Shown: positions 19,311 to 27,963 of the stretch, in pieces
Numbering within the stretch: position 1 is the stretch's first letter
Layout: each line of letters begins with the position of its first letter
Assembly (NCBI GenBank): GCA_049487715.1
Contig: CP150547.1
Span: 744,001-808,000 of the forward strand
DNA: 64,000 bases
Reading direction: 5' to 3'
Source of the DNA: Pycnococcus provasolii
Taxonomy: Eukaryota; Chlorophyta; Pseudoscourfieldiophyceae; Pseudoscourfieldiales
The notes under the pieces: generated by a model
The model's database searches: none
Seen by the model: only the letters and a program-made list of their open reading frames with translations
What the model was told of the DNA's origin: nothing
Made by a program: the position numbers and the translations under genes

Positions 19311-19784
19311 GCACCACCAAACAAAACAAGAACTGAAAAGAATGAACGAGGTTCGCGTAACCCTAACCCCTAACTCCTAACTCCTAACCCCTAACCCCTA
19401 ACCCCAAACCCCAAACCCACCTAACCCCTAACCCCTAACCCTAACCCACCGGGCAGAGACCGGGCAGCCCGGGCTAAAAAGTTTAGAGTAAAGTGTACCA
19501 AGTAGGAAGGGGCGAAGAGCCGAAGAACGACCCGACCCTGGGACCAGACCTGGCAGGCAGCCTGGGTCCCGACGAATCTCCTGTCCTGCCGCGCCACAGG
19601 AATGCAGGATGGAGAGGGGATAACTAAAAAGTTTTTTAGTCTAAGAACCCTGTCTACGGCGATTGCTCGTATTCCTAGCCTCAGAAAGAGATTTGCCAAA
19701 CCTTCCCCTCCAGCCCCTCTCCTCTCCTCTCGCAGCCTCTTTGGCCTCTCGACTCTCGACTCTACGATAGAGCCATAGTCTCCG
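19311..19784. promoter_or_regulatory. Divergent intergenic region with telomere-like array (FtsJ/PGLP)
   Basis: A 94-nt C-rich telomere-like array lies at 19354-19447. A CTACGATAG motif lies 20 nt upstream of the PGLP ATG (19763-19771), preceded by a CTCTCGACTCTCGACTCT pyrimidine stretch. No gene is seen. Confidence 0.6.
19354..19447. repeat. Degenerate telomere-like array (CCCTAA/CCCCTAA)
   Basis: Roughly thirteen units varying among CCCTAA, CCCCTAA, TCCTAA and CCCCAAA, C-rich strand on plus. Confidence 0.95.
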
Positions 19785-20828
19785 ATGCTCGCCGCTCGTG
19801 GTCTCTCTGGTGGTCTCCGTGCTCGTGGTGCTCTCCGTGGTGGTGCTCCGTTCCGTGCGTCGTCGTCAAAGTTAGGTTCTCGTCGTCCTCCCGCACCTTG
19901 TGCAATGACGACGACCTCAGTGGTAGTACCCAAACTTGACACCGCGCGAAAGGATGACATCGTCGCGAACGTCGACGTGTTCATCTTCGACTGCGACGGA
20001 GTCATCTGGAGGGGAGACTCGCTCATCGACGGCGTGCCTGAAACGCTCGCCATGCTGCGTGACGCGGGTAAGAGGCTCTTCTTCGTCACCAACAACTCGA
20101 CGAAGAGCCGAGCGGGGTACCTGAAGAAGTTCACGAGCCTCGGCCTGGACGTTCAGCCGGAGGAGATTTTCAGCAGCTCCTTCGCCGCTGCCGCGTATCT
20201 CGAGAGCGTCGGGTTTGGCAAGGAGGGAAACGAGTACACGGGCAAGAAGGTGTACACCATCGGCGAGGTTGGAATCGACGAGGAGCTTGACCTCCTGAAC
20301 ATCCCTCACATCGGCGGGCCAGAGGATGCCGGCAAGCGTGTCACGCTCGCGAAGGGTGAGATGATGCACCAGGACGCGGACGTAGGCGCCGTCGTCGTTG
20401 GCTTTGACCGCGAGGTGAACTACTACAAGATCCAGTACGCGACTCTGTGCATCCGTGAGAACCCGGGGTGCCTGTTTATCGCCACGAACACGGACGCGGT
20501 GACGCACCTCACGGATGCGCAGGAGTGGGCGGGCAACGGCTCGATGGTTGGCGCCATCAAGGGCTCGACGAAGCAGGAGCCGACTGTCGTCGGTAAGCCG
20601 AGTCCTTTCATGCTCGACTGGATGTGCAACCGCTACAACATCAAGCGCGACCAGATTATGATGGTTGGCGATCGACTCGACACGGACATCCTCTTTGGCA
20701 AGGACGCGGGTCTGCGCACAATGTTGGTGCTTTCTGGCGTCACGAGCGAGGAGCTGCTGTTGAGCCCTGAGAACGACATTAAGCCGGACTGCTACGCGGA
20801 GCAGCTCTCGAAGATGCTGGACGTTTAG
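19785..20828 (+). CDS. PGLP1: Chloroplast phosphoglycolate phosphatase (HAD superfamily)
   Basis: The 347-residue protein starts with a transit peptide of about 40 residues rich in Arg, Gly and Ala. The HAD core shows FDCDGVIWRGD (nucleophile Asp at about residue 68), FVTNNSTKSR, and near the C-terminus MMVGDRLDTDILFGKDAG, the NagD-type subfamily with a C2 cap. It removes phosphate from 2-phosphoglycolate made by Rubisco oxygenation, the first step of photorespiration. The transit codons are almost all T-ending (CGT, GGT, GCT), unlike the mature part. The ATG at 19785 is the first. Family call is firm; the plastid isoform call rests on the extension. Confidence 0.92.
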   Translation: MLAARGLSGGLRARGALRGGAPFRASSSKLGSRRPPAPCAMTTTSVVVPKLDTARKDDIVANVDVFIFDCDGVIWRGDSLIDGVPETLAMLRDAGKRLFFVTNNSTKSRAGYLKKFTSLGLDVQPEEIFSSSFAAAAYLESVGFGKEGNEYTGKKVYTIGEVGIDEELDLLNIPHIGGPEDAGKRVTLAKGEMMHQDADVGAVVVGFDREVNYYKIQYATLCIRENPGCLFIATNTDAVTHLTDAQEWAGNGSMVGAIKGSTKQEPTVVGKPSPFMLDWMCNRYNIKRDQIMMVGDRLDTDILFGKDAGLRTMLVLSGVTSEELLLSPENDIKPDCYAEQLSKMLDV

Positions 20829-21622
20829 TTCTTTTTCTTTAATTAAAAAAAAGAGAACGCTCATTCCGCATAAAGTGTGTACTTATTCTCTGTCCAGCGT
20901 AGTCGTCCATTCACACCACCGGTGCCATTCCTTCCCTGCGCGTTTTTGTACATCCACATGGCACGGCGCAAATGATTATTTCGAAGGTGGTACGTTTACC
21001 AACAGTATCACTAAGGTACCGTATAAAATGATAAACGGACCACCAATGTTAAACGGACCGGATTTGTAAGTCAACCCGAGAACTCAACCTAATCGTGGTT
21101 GTTCTTGCCGTTGTGGGTATAGGTAACCTTAGTAGCCTGGGAGCTCATCTCTTGGCCAACTTGCCTAAGAAGTAGACATCACGCAGTCAACGGTGTAGCC
21201 CTCAGTCTCCGCCATTGATTGCCACCCAATTTGAGCGCACTCTCCGGCCTGGGCCCAGGCCCCCCGGTCAATCCGTCCGTCCTCCGTCCCCCTCACTCAG
21301 GGTGTCCCCCTCCCTGTTAAGGTCCCCTGTGCTGTCTGTGCTGTCGTCGTCGGTCAACGTGGCCGCCTCTCCTTGAACGAAGGAATTTAGTTTGACCGTG
21401 TTGCTTCGGACCCCTTCCCTTTTCTTCCCTTCTGCGCCATTGACATTGAAGCTGCCCTTTTCTTTTCTTTCATCCTCCCACCCACTCCCTCCCTTGCCTT
21501 GTGCTCGCTCCCTCCTTGCTTGCATCTCCGCCATATCTGACTCTGCGGCCACACGGTTTTCCCTTAACATCCGTTTGGCGTTTGGGCCTCTTTCTCTTTT
21601 TGTTCGTTCTTTCCCTGGTTGG
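20829..21622. other. Intergenic region, no gene seen
   Basis: Nearly 800 nt between PGLP and the SR-like gene. It includes a TATAAAATG-like stretch at about 21022 and a long pyrimidine-rich tract (about 21255-21540) typical of leaders in this window. Upstream of 21623 the frame of the next gene is open but lacks an ATG. Confidence 0.5.
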
Positions 21623-24055
21623 ATGGTGCTCTCGGCTTGGACTCAGGGACCAGCTGGGAATGGCCGGGGACTAGTGGCGGGGGCGCATTCCCCAGGAGGT
21701 GGCTTCCCCGGTGGCATGGCACGCTCACGTGAGCTCGAGCAACTAAGAGAAGAACTGAGACGTGAACTACGCGTCATATCGAGCCAGCGCATTGAAACAA
21801 GACCTTGCGCACCCACAAAGAGTGGGGCGGACGGTGCACCCGTGAGACGAAGAGCGCTCACGGAACGCGCGCAGAGCCAGGTGGGATACGGGACAAATTC
21901 GACACAGTACGCGAAGAAAAAGACACCCGCGACGACGCGCGCGGTGACAGACCGAGGCGGTGGTAGCGGGCGCACAAGCCCCGCGCGACCGGGATACATG
22001 GCCGCAACCAGGCAGGGACGCGCGACGACGAGGCGAGATGGAGAGGTGCGCTCAAGCTCGCTCAGCAGAGAGGCGCGCGTCCCAGATTCGCCGCTCGCAC
22101 GAAAGCTCAGCGCGCGAGGACGTGCTGGTGGTGGCGGTGGAAGTGGCGGCTATGGCAGCGGTACGCGCTCAACGTCGAGGGCGGGAGGAGGAGGCGGATC
22201 TCAGGCAAGCAGCCGTGCAAGTAGCCGTGACAGCCGCATGTCTAGTGCGAGCATGTCGAGCAGGGCCAGCAGGGCGCCAACGAACAAGAGAGCGGGGGCA
22301 TCTGGGCGCGAGCCGTCTGCGCGTGGTCGAGCGCCCTCCGCGCGAGGAGGTGGCAGTGTGAGCGCAAGTCCTCAGACGAGGCGGTCTGGACCCTCGGCGA
22401 GCGGCGGTTACATCAGCACGCGCGGTGGACAGGTGAGAAGCAGCGGTTACGGCCCCGGCAACAACGCAACGCGCGCGCCGTCGGCGAGATCGCGGACGCC
22501 TTCCATGAGCCGCAGTCCGGCGCCGAAGAGCTCAGGGTACGGACGCGCGCCGTCGTACCGCGCACCATCGCCGTCGACGCGTCGAGCGGCAACAGACCGC
22601 GGTGGTGGCTACGGCAACAACGCAACGCGCGCGCCGTCGGCGAGATCGCGGACGCCTTCCATGAGCCGCAGTCCGGCGCCGAAGAGCTCAGGGTACGGAC
22701 GCGCGCCTTCAAGCTCAGGGTATGGACGCGCGCCGTCGTACCGCGCACCATCGCCATCGACGCGTCGAGCGGCAACAGACCGCGGTGGTGGCTACGGCAA
22801 CAACGCAACGCGCGCGCCGTCGGCGAGATCGCGGACGCCTTCCATGAGCCGCAGTCCGGCGCCGAAGAGCTCAGGGTACGGACGCGCGCCTTCAAGCTCA
22901 GGGTACGGACGCGCGCCGTCGTACCGCGCACCATCGCCGTCGACGCGTCGAGCGGCGCCGACAGGGCCAGGAGCAAAGAGGGCGCCACCGGCACGGCCCA
23001 CCTCATCTGTGAAGGCACCGACAACGGCACCGGCGACAACAACGAGGCGGCGCGAGCCCTCCAGCGTGTACGGCGTGTCAGGCTCAAGGAGGGCGCCATC
23101 GGCTGCGAAGGCGCCGACAACAGCACCGGCAACGACGACGAGGCGGCGCGAGCCCACGAACGCGTACAGCGCACCAGGCTCAAAACGAGTGCCATCGGCA
23201 CGACCCACGCAGGCAGCTGCGAAGGCGAAAGTGCGCACGCCGTCGGGTGCCGCGTTTCAGCGCTTCGCGGACACGGCTTCATCTTATTCCATGCCGCAAG
23301 TTCAGCACCAGCCGACAGCACAGCCTTCAGCTGCCGCTTGGAGACAGCCTGCGGTCAACTCACTACACGCGTACACGCCGTCGCCGCCGCCACCGTCTCT
23401 CATGGAGAGTGCGAGCGCGCCATCGCATGCACAGCTCTACGGGCCTTCCCCCGTGGCACATCAGCAGCCGTGGTATTCGAGTCGGCCGACGCCAGCCGCC
23501 GCGATCCAGCGCCCACCCACCGCTGCAGCCTTCATGGCTGGCGGTGTTGGCCAAGCATACACACCCTCACCTTCACCGCCTCCACCCCCTCTTGCCGAAA
23601 GTGCGAGCGCGCCGTCTCACGCGCAGCTGCTCGCAGCTGTCACGGGCGCATCTCCTGCATCCCGTCTTGCGCCGATACCGACGGCTGCCTACGCGCCGGC
23701 TCCGGCGGCGACTCAGCAGCCATGGTTTTCCAGTCGGCCAACGCTCGCCGTTCCACCCGCACTCGCAGCGTTCCAGCGCTTTGCGGACACGACTGCACCG
23801 TCGTATGCCACGCCGCAAGTTCAGCAGCAGCCTGCCGTTCCGTCTTCGCTCGGTGCGTTTCAGAGCTACTCGGGTGGTCCCTCGTATGTCGCCGCGCCGC
23901 AACTTCAACAGCAGCCGGTACAACAACCTCCAGCTGCCTCAGCCGCCTGGAGACAACCTGCGGTGAACTCGCTGCACGATGCGGGACGACGCCAGGCGGC
24001 GGCAGCTCTCGAGCAAGCAGCCGCCTTGCGCCAGACGCTTGGCCTGGTAGCTTGA
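21623..24055 (+). CDS. SR-like, Ser/Arg/Pro-rich repeat protein, unknown function
   Basis: Starting at the ATG 21623 (or 21716, MARSRELEQLREELRRE) the protein has about 810 residues and is almost entirely low complexity. After a short Glu/Arg helix, the first half is Arg/Ser/Gly-rich with repeats such as RAPSARSRTPSMSRSP and SSGYGRAPSYRAPSPSTRRA; a central block has three near-identical DNA copies. The second half is Pro/Gln/Ala-rich with repeated AFQRFADT, PQVQQQP and WRQPAVNSLH motifs. High pI and SR/SP dipeptides would suit an RNA-associated, cytoskeletal or phase-separating protein, but no domain allows a call. Coding status is supported by the length of the frame and by conserved motif repeats at both ends. 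Confidence 0.7.
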   Translation: MVLSAWTQGPAGNGRGLVAGAHSPGGGFPGGMARSRELEQLREELRRELRVISSQRIETRPCAPTKSGADGAPVRRRALTERAQSQVGYGTNSTQYAKKKTPATTRAVTDRGGGSGRTSPARPGYMAATRQGRATTRRDGEVRSSSLSREARVPDSPLARKLSARGRAGGGGGSGGYGSGTRSTSRAGGGGGSQASSRASSRDSRMSSASMSSRASRAPTNKRAGASGREPSARGRAPSARGGGSVSASPQTRRSGPSASGGYISTRGGQVRSSGYGPGNNATRAPSARSRTPSMSRSPAPKSSGYGRAPSYRAPSPSTRRAATDRGGGYGNNATRAPSARSRTPSMSRSPAPKSSGYGRAPSSSGYGRAPSYRAPSPSTRRAATDRGGGYGNNATRAPSARSRTPSMSRSPAPKSSGYGRAPSSSGYGRAPSYRAPSPSTRRAAPTGPGAKRAPPARPTSSVKAPTTAPATTTRRREPSSVYGVSGSRRAPSAAKAPTTAPATTTRRREPTNAYSAPGSKRVPSARPTQAAAKAKVRTPSGAAFQRFADTASSYSMPQVQHQPTAQPSAAAWRQPAVNSLHAYTPSPPPPSLMESASAPSHAQLYGPSPVAHQQPWYSSRPTPAAAIQRPPTAAAFMAGGVGQAYTPSPSPPPPPLAESASAPSHAQLLAAVTGASPASRLAPIPTAAYAPAPAATQQPWFSSRPTLAVPPALAAFQRFADTTAPSYATPQVQQQPAVPSSLGAFQSYSGGPSYVAAPQLQQQPVQQPPAASAAWRQPAVNSLHDAGRRQAAAALEQAAALRQTLGLVA
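22457..22960 (+). repeat. Coding tandem repeat, three copies (156/183 nt)
   Basis: Copies begin at 22457, 22613 and 22796 (GGCAACAACG) and are nearly identical at DNA level. Copies 2 and 3 carry an extra 27-nt internal duplication encoding SSGYGRAPS. The near-identity of synonymous sites points to recent expansion or gene conversion. Confidence 0.92.
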
Positions 24056-25256
24056 CCTGACCTTGTTCTTTGAAAAAACAACCTTGCTATTACATTTACA
24101 GTACCGTACATACACCCCCCATACATACACAGTCTAAGGTTAGTGCGCCGTGGTTGCTTTCCCGTTCAGTCGTTGCCTAGCCACCGGTCATCGCACCTCT
24201 TCTTGGGTTTGAACGGACCAGCCTGAGTCCAGCCAAATCTGGTAAACGGTCACCCGCATATTCCACCGGATGGCCAGTCTGGTCACTTGTTTTTCTTCGT
24301 GAAAATTGCCCTGGGTTTGTTTGAGGAAATGCAAGCTAATTTCCAGCATATCTGCGCGAGCCATAAAGGCGGCATTTTCTTGCCTTTCCATCATTCTTAT
24401 TTTGTGCAGTGCGTTGATCAAAGAAAGCGCGCATTTCTCTTCAACCAACACACACACACTCTCCCAAACTGAACCCACCAAAACACCCAAAGCCAAACCC
24501 TATCCCCTAGACTACTAAGGTAAAAACCAAGAAACTTCCGCCTCCGAGCAGCTTGCTTGGAGTGTAAAAATTGAAGAAAAGAAGAAAAAGAGCGAAGAAA
24601 AACGAAACGAAAAAACGAAAAGATAAACGCTGTTTTGGAACGAGCGAGATTAGGAGGGATGGGATCCCTCTTTCCCTAAGGCTTAGATAAGTCACCCGGT
24701 TGCCGTGCGAACCGTTCCGCCGACACCTCGCACAACCCCCTCCCTCTCCCTGAACAGAACGGGGGTCCCCGCCCCGGGGCCGGGGTTTTCAAGGGACCAC
24801 GGGGGTTGTTGCTCCATGGTCGGCGAACGCAAACTCCCAGGGGCACCCCAACGCCAACGCCCTCAGCCACTCCCCCTCAACCAGAGAACAAACAGCAGAA
24901 AACCGGGCCCCTACTTCCTTCCTGGTTGCCTGTGGCCCTTGAGCCTCCCTCTACGATAGGTTCGTTCCGTGAACTTCATAGGTTCGTGTCATCTTCATCT
25001 GCATCTGCATCTGCTTGCTCTTGCTCTTGTGTTCGTGCTGCTCCTAGGAGTTGGGCTCGTGCTGTGTTTTCCTGTGCGTTCCTTTTTTAGGAGAACTTGT
25101 TGAAGTGCTTTTGTCTCGTCTCTTTTGTTTTCGTGAGAAGTTGCGAAATCTACTCCTCCTGGAAAAAGAACATCTTTCTGAGAGATTAGATTTAGCTATC
25201 GTAGGTAACTTCGCGGGGAAGCAACGCACTCTGCAGTTGAGTGGTCTGACGTCGTC
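24056..25256. other. Intergenic region, 1.2 kb, no secure gene
   Basis: AT-richer than its surroundings in its first half. A minus-strand open frame (24188-24496) encodes a helical stretch but has no ATG at its start and no recognisable domain; I do not call it. GGGATCCC occurs at 24661-24668 and CTACGATAG at 24951. At about 24990-25080 an open stretch encodes Ser/Ala/Cys/Arg with T-ending codons, resembling the transit-peptide leaders of neighbouring genes but without an ATG; it may be leader sequence or a missed first exon of the CBM20 gene. Confidence 0.5.
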
Positions 25257-26159
25257 ATGGTGCGCCTCGTCTCGACGAACTTGCACGCCAAACCTACGAC
25301 GACGTGCTCGACTTCGGGGCGAGCGCCGACGCCTTGTTGTGCAAGCCACGTCGTGTACGGTGCCTCGAAGAGAAAAAATATACCAAGGGCGGTGATCACC
25401 ACACTAGCAGCAGCAGCCGCGTGCGGCAGCACGTTCACCTCTCAAGGGAAGTGGGCAACAAACCCGCGCGACGTGCTCGCTTGCAGAAGAGCAAACAGCA
25501 GCCTTGTGCAAGCAGCATGCGCACTCGACGACGCGAGCTTGTGGCCGAGACGCCGATGTAGGCAAGAGACACTGCTGTGTAGAGCATCCGCGACGCCGGG
25601 AGGAGATGGGCAGGCGTCGTCGTCGTCATCCTCCGCCTCCTCATCAACCTCCTCCTCATCAGAGAACACGGTACGCTTCCGCTTCCAGACGACGTACAAG
25701 TGCGGTGGACACCAGCAGGTGCACATTGCCGGAAGCCACTTCCCGCTCGGCTGGTCGTTCCTAGCCATTGCGAACGTGCCCATGACGCGAGAGAGCGCGG
25801 AAGGTTCGCGAAGCGACGTGTGGACTGCGGAGCTCGACCTTCCCGTGGGCGAGAAGGTGGAATACAAATACGTCGTTCTCGAGGAGCAGGACTGGACGCC
25901 GGAGAAGGGCAACCCGGATACCACCGGAGAGGTGCGCACACGAGAGCACATCATAAGGCACATGGCGATCGTCGCTTGGCAGCCAGGGCCAAACAGATAC
26001 CTCGACGTGCCAACAGCGGAGGAGTTGAAGAAGTCGACGTTGAAGAAGAGCGGAGGCGACGGCGAGGGTGGTGCGAACCTCTTCGGCGGCACGAAGACGA
26101 GTGGTCGGAACGGAGAGATTGTCTTCCTTCTTGACGACCTCTGGGATCACTTCGTCTGA
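25257..26159 (+). CDS. CBM20 starch-binding domain protein, probably plastid
   Basis: The 300-residue protein has about 125 residues of Ser/Ala/Arg-rich, targeting-like N-terminus with a polySer linker. This is followed by a CBM20 domain (about residues 137-245): VRFRFQTTYKCGGHQQVHIAGSH, LGWSF and the strand LDLPVGEKVEYKYVVLEEQDW, with the aromatic residues (Trp, Tyr) expected for glucan binding. There is no catalytic domain. CBM20 proteins of plants and algae bind starch granules or glucans and often act with glucan water dikinases or phosphatases. The short C-terminal tail ends LLDDLWDHFV. The ATG at 25257 is used, but an upstream exon cannot be excluded given the transit-like stretch near 25000. 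Confidence 0.82.
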   Translation: MVRLVSTNLHAKPTTTCSTSGRAPTPCCASHVVYGASKRKNIPRAVITTLAAAAACGSTFTSQGKWATNPRDVLACRRANSSLVQAACALDDASLWPRRRCRQETLLCRASATPGGDGQASSSSSSASSSTSSSSENTVRFRFQTTYKCGGHQQVHIAGSHFPLGWSFLAIANVPMTRESAEGSRSDVWTAELDLPVGEKVEYKYVVLEEQDWTPEKGNPDTTGEVRTREHIIRHMAIVAWQPGPNRYLDVPTAEELKKSTLKKSGGDGEGGANLFGGTKTSGRNGEIVFLLDDLWDHFV

Positions 26160-26186
26160 TGAGCCTGCAGGTTTTCAGGAAGATCG

Positions 26187-26210
26187 CACGACGACGACGA
26201 CGACGACGAC
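26187..26210. repeat. ACG trinucleotide microsatellite
   Basis: About eight ACG/CGA units in the 3' flank of the CBM20 gene, between the convergent CBM20 and TGD3 genes. Confidence 0.85.
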
Positions 26211-26326
26211 ATACTCCTTCCTCTTCACACGAGCGTAACCTGACCTTGGCTGGTGGCTAGACGTAGTAACATGGTTTTGCACACCTTTACACTCAAAGTT
26301 GTCTTCGAAAGTAGCAGCAAAAAGCT

Positions 26327-27688
26327 CTACGCGCTCTTGATAGGGCCGTCGAGGCTGCCCCTCGAAAACTGACGAACGATGGGAACGTCGCTTGTGTCAA
26401 ACTCCTCGCTTCTTCCTTCCCAGACGACACGGCCTTCGTGCAAGAAGATGACGCGGTCCGCCGCGTTGCGAATCGTCGACGCCTGGTGCGTAACCACGAC
26501 GTAAGCGAGGATGTGTGTACACTCGTTGCTGATGTCGCGCATCAGATTTTCCACGAGTGTGCTTGATACGGGATCCAAGCCGGCTGTAGGCTCGTCATAC
26601 AGTATGATCTCCTCGTCCATCTCGTCTCCACCATTGGACGCCTGAGCGTCTGCCGCTGCCGCTGCCGCTGCCACCGTCGTGGCGTCGCCGTCGTCGTCGT
26701 CGCCATCAAGGCTCCGCAGCACCTTTTCGTCCACCCATTTCTTAGCGCTGTCCCTCAGCTCGGCGAATGACTTTGGAGACTGTCCTGGAGGTGGTGCGTC
26801 ACCAGATGTGATGATAGCCCGCGCAAGAGCTACTCGCTTGCGCATGCCGCCACTGAGCTCACTTGGATATCGCTCCTCGATGCCGGACAGGCCCACGCGG
26901 CGCAGCGACTCCGTAACGCGCGCTCGCACGCGTTCCTTCGACATGTGCGGGTGGTGCTCATATAACGTGAATCCAACGTTCTGTTCCACCGTCAGGCTGT
27001 CGAAGAGCGCCGCAGATTGGAAAACCATGCCCACGCGCAAGCCTTCACCGCCGTTCTCGTTGTCGGAGTCGCTGATGAGGCCCTGGCGTTGCACGCCACG
27101 TAGGTAAACACTGCCGCTGTCCGGATTCACGAGCCCGGCGAGAATCTTCAAAATGGTGCTCTGTCATTTCGTTTCGAGGATTCATGTTAGTACAACACAG
27201 AGACACGCAGGTTGGTGTGATGCGTGTTGCACACGCACCTTTCCCGTCCCGCTAGGACCGACGATGGCGACACGGTCGCCACGCCTGATTTGAAAGCTAG
27301 CACCCGCCAGCACGTGTTTGCTGCCAAAGGATTTGCACACGTCTCGAACTTCGACCAGCACCTCGCCGAGTTCGTCGTCATCTGACGGACGCAAGGAAGA
27401 GCCTGACGAGCTTTGATTGGGTGCTACTGCAAGGCAAACGAACGACGAGCCGGACGCGCCACTAAGTTTTCTTCGCGCCGCCGCCGCTGCCACTGAAGAA
27501 GAAGCTGGAGAAGCAAGACCGACCAAAGCGCGACCTCCTAAAGCACGTGCTGAAAGCCGGGAGGAGGAGGCAGAGAGCCGAGGCTGTCCCGCACGAGCAT
27601 GAGCTGCGCGAAGAGGCTGTACCTGTACCCGTGTCGCACTCGCACGCGTGGTGCGATACGGGGCGGCGGGCGTCGTCGCGGGCGCCAT
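26327..27688 (-). CDS. TGD3: ABC ATPase of plastid lipid import (TGD3/MlaF type), two exons
   Basis: CDS is join(26327..27160, 27239..27688), 427 residues. Exon 1 has a transit-like N-terminus from the ATG 27688, then EVRDVCKSFGSKHVLAGASF and the Walker A GPSGTGK, cut exactly before the conserved Ser. Exon 2 starts STILKILAGLVNPDSG and contains the Q-loop, the signature LSGGMRKRVALARAI, Walker B IILYDEPTAGLDPV and the switch His (VVTHQAS). The sequence follows the MlaF/Ttg2A class, whose plastid member TGD3 powers ER-to-chloroplast lipid transfer with TGD1 and TGD2. An acidic, Ala-rich insert of about 50 residues lies between signature and Walker B, unusual for the family. The intron fits the Walker A exactly. 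Confidence 0.92.
27161..27238 (-). other. Spliceosomal intron in TGD3 (78 nt)
   Basis: Minus strand: donor GTGCGT, acceptor GACAG. Joining GGA AAG | AGC ACC completes the Walker A GPSGTGKST, so the splice is set by the protein motif. Confidence 0.93.
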
Positions 27689-27766
27689 TTTCCCGGGAAG
27701 AGAAGTGGGGGACACCCAAGGCCTAGTGGAAGGGCACGGGCGCACCAACCGACCTTGCCGTTGCCG

Positions 27767-27804
27767 TAACCCTAACCCTAGCCCTAACCCTAACCCTAAC
27801 CCTC
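27767..27804. repeat. Telomere-type CCCTAA array between TGD3 and a carboxypeptidase gene
   Basis: About six units of CCCTAA with one CCCTAG variant, C-rich strand on plus, in the 275-nt divergent intergenic region 27689-27963. Read on minus it would encode Gly-Leu repeats, but it lies upstream of the first TGD3 ATG. Confidence 0.95.
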
Positions 27805-27963
27805 GCCGAGAAACAAGCCCGGCCCTTATTAGGGGTTTGGTTGGGCAACCCGCAGTCCCGCAGCACACTGACAACTGAGCCGTGCGGTGACTGACCGGTG
27901 GTAAAGGAAATCCGTTACTCTCGTAGTTGTTCGTAGTTAAGACAGCAAACTGTTTGGCCTGCG

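Noticed and set aside
21060-21260. Possible tRNA or small RNA near 21.1 kb
   Set aside because: I looked for a cloverleaf and A/B boxes and could not assemble one by eye. No tRNA or rRNA gene is supported anywhere in the window.
24188-24496. A 102-codon minus-strand frame with helical sequence
   Set aside because: It begins with a non-ATG codon, has no recognised domain and differs in composition from real genes here; kept only as a note on the gap.
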